Of a stretch of DNA of 35,566 bases, positions 34,560 through 35,566 are shown one piece after another. The notes under the pieces were generated by a model. That model was not told the origin of the DNA, did no database searches, and saw only the letters and a list, made by a program, of their open reading frames with translations. The position numbers and the translations under genes are program-made. Numbering within the stretch: position 1 is the stretch's first letter; every line of letters starts with the position of its first letter. The stretch is from JAHBVY01 sp964415255 (lineage in GTDB: Bacteria > Myxococcota_A > Polyangia > Polyangiales > Polyangiaceae), in NCBI GenBank assembly GCA_964415255.1, contig CAYQAC010000037.1, forward strand, positions 1 to 35,566, read 5' to 3'.

Positions 34560-35189
34560 TCAGGCTTGCTCCACTCGCCCCGCCACCAGGCGCACCACGC
34601 GATCCCCGATGCGCGACGCGATGCCGCGTGAGTGGCTCACCATCACCACCACGGAGCCGCGCTGGCGCTCCTCGGTCACCACCTCGATCAGCCGCTCCAC
34701 GCTGGCGACGTCGAGGCCAGAGGAGGGCTCATCCAAGAGCAGGAGGCTGGGGCCGTGCACCAGCGCGCGGGCCAGGGCGACGCGCTGACGCTGACCGCGG
34801 CTCAAGGTGGAGACAGGCCGCTCACAGAAGCCCGTGGCGCCGACGCGTTCCAGGCTCGCTTGCACCTCGTTCGGGCCACAGCCATGCAGACCAGCCGCGA
34901 GGGTGACGTTCTCACGCCCGGTGAGCTCGCGGTAGCAGTGAGAGTCGTGGCCGAGCCACCCGAGCTCACGCCTCACCGCTGCGGCGTCGTGCAGCGGTGG
35001 GTAGTGCACCTGACCACGTGTGGGCTGAATCAGGGTGCCGATGACGCCGAGCAGGGTGGACTTGCCGGCGCCATTCGGCCCCTCGAGCACCGTCACCACA
35101 CCCGCGGGGAAGCTCACCGTCACGCCACGCAGCGCGAGGGTGGACCCGAACACGCGGGTGACGCCCTGAACCTCGACGCTCGTCAGCAC
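34560..35189 (-). CDS. ABC transporter ATP-binding protein, CcmA-like
   Basis: A 209-residue ATPase with a complete nucleotide-binding site: Walker A GPNGAGKST (37-45), signature LSRGQRQR and Walker B LLLLDEPSSGLD, then a switch His in MVSHS. The block LGWLGHDSHCYRELTGRENVTLAAGLHG resembles CcmA-type heme-exporter ATPases of myxobacteria. No membrane partner (CcmB-type) gene follows; bioF does, after 315 bases. The transporter it serves is therefore unknown and the CcmA assignment is tentative. Confidence 0.82.
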   Translation of the reverse strand: MLTSVEVQGVTRVFGSTLALRGVTVSFPAGVVTVLEGPNGAGKSTLLGVIGTLIQPTRGQVHYPPLHDAAAVRRELGWLGHDSHCYRELTGRENVTLAAGLHGCGPNEVQASLERVGATGFCERPVSTLSRGQRQRVALARALVHGPSLLLLDEPSSGLDVASVERLIEVVTEERQRGSVVVMVSHSRGIASRIGDRVVRLVAGRVEQA

Positions 35190-35347
35190 GCGCCCCTTCT
35201 AGAGCGTCGATCCGTTCGCCGCCAGACGGACCAGGAAAACCGACTCCATGCGGGGTGAGGGCCCGGCGTTGGAGCGCGCGGCCTCACGGTGGGTTACGGC
35301 GTGGGGCCTTGGGGCATCCGCCTCACTTCAGGCGCTCAGGGCGCCAC

Positions 35348-35397
35348 GGCTCACCCCGCGAGCGCCGCTCACAGACACCGAGCGTGAGCCAACCCCC
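35348..35397. repeat. Copy of the dispersed intergenic repeat
   Basis: GGCTCACCCCGCGAGCG (35348 onward) and GCGTGAGCCAACCCCC (35382-35397) are the same pair of blocks as at 28070-28121, forming a hairpin with GGCTCAC/GTGAGCC arms. It lies immediately before the next plus-strand gene start. Confidence 0.65.
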
Positions 35398-35405
35398 ACC
35401 CCCCC

Positions 35406-35566
35406 ATGAAGCTGATCCTGGGTCCGCCGAGCGCGCTGTGGCTGTCCGAGCATCCCTTCAGCTGGATGGAGGCCTTGGCTGGCTCTGTGAAGGCTGACGC
35501 CGAGCGCGCTGCGTTGCTTCAGGTGCTTAGCGAAGCGAGCGCTCACCGAACATCCCCCCAGCGGAC
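35406..35566 (+). CDS. Start of an unknown protein, cut by the window edge
   Basis: From ATG 35406 the frame is open to the end of the window (53 codons). It begins MKLILGPPSALWLSEHPFSW, then MEALAGSVKADAERAALLQVL. The composition is protein-like (mixed hydrophobic and charged, no Arg/Ala bias), unlike the shadow frames. No family is recognised, no ribosome site is obvious, and the upstream 9 bases are C-rich repeat end. Confidence 0.5.
   Translation, partial: MKLILGPPSALWLSEHPFSWMEALAGSVKADAERAALLQVLSEASAHRTSPQR

Noticed and set aside
35328..35546. A 72-codon minus-strand frame at the right edge
   Set aside because: It is antisense to a better plus-strand gene start and its composition is that of repeat sequence.

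Overview
The window is about 35.6 kb of GC-rich bacterial chromosome. It probably comes from a Myxococcota (former Deltaproteobacteria) draft or metagenome assembly. The reasons are the dense GC-rich coding, many lipoprotein-type secreted proteins, receiver proteins carrying DUF4388 domains, a PEGA domain and HEAT-repeat proteins. No rRNA or tRNA gene was seen. A run of 10 N inside dapF marks an assembly gap.

Layout. Positions 1-7.7 kb: the 3' part of a PHP-type metallohydrolase gene, then on the minus strand a 1405-residue Hpt/receiver/DUF4388/PEGA signalling protein followed by a lipoprotein with a sulfatase-like fold. 7.8-11.1 kb (minus): a SAM methyltransferase, a membrane protein whose N-terminal zinc-ribbon lies in another frame, and an ECF41 sigma factor overlapping a carboxymuconolactone-decarboxylase-like partner. 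An exact match to the ECF41 promoter I recall from the literature lies directly in front of that pair. 11.4-18.1 kb: a mixed accessory stretch with a YaaW-family protein, a ribbon-helix-helix protein, a HEAT lipoprotein, a DUF4336 protein, a metallo-beta-lactamase-fold lipoprotein divergent from a LysR regulator, and a decapitated methyltransferase. 18.1-24.0 kb (minus): a DUF167 protein, dapF, two degenerate receiver proteins and leuB, probably one or two transcription units. 24.3-28.8 kb (plus): a fused shikimate kinase/3-dehydroquinate synthase, a lipoprotein, an outer-membrane-like protein and ZapA. 28.9-35.2 kb (minus): CcmA-like ATPase, bioF, bioD and three units of an unrecognised paralogous family. 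The last 160 bases hold the start of another plus-strand gene.

The most notable signals are the following. (1) Two exact 16-bp parS centromere sites (TGTTTCACGTGAAACA) lie 1251 bp apart, one inside bioD and one between bioF and the next gene; this suggests the window is in the origin-proximal ParABS region. (2) A self-promoter for the ECF41 sigma operon is placed so that the partner gene would be leaderless. (3) Three units of an unknown protein family are arranged so that unit 1 is split into halves on either side of bioD, and its break falls inside a copy of a local DNA repeat. (4) Several families of intergenic repeats fill almost every non-coding stretch after 23 kb.

Functionally the window mixes housekeeping biosynthesis (lysine/peptidoglycan by dapF, leucine by leuB, aromatics by aroK-aroB, biotin by bioF and bioD), cell division (zapA), and lineage-specific signalling and envelope proteins. 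All calls are made by reading the sequence; no database search was run.
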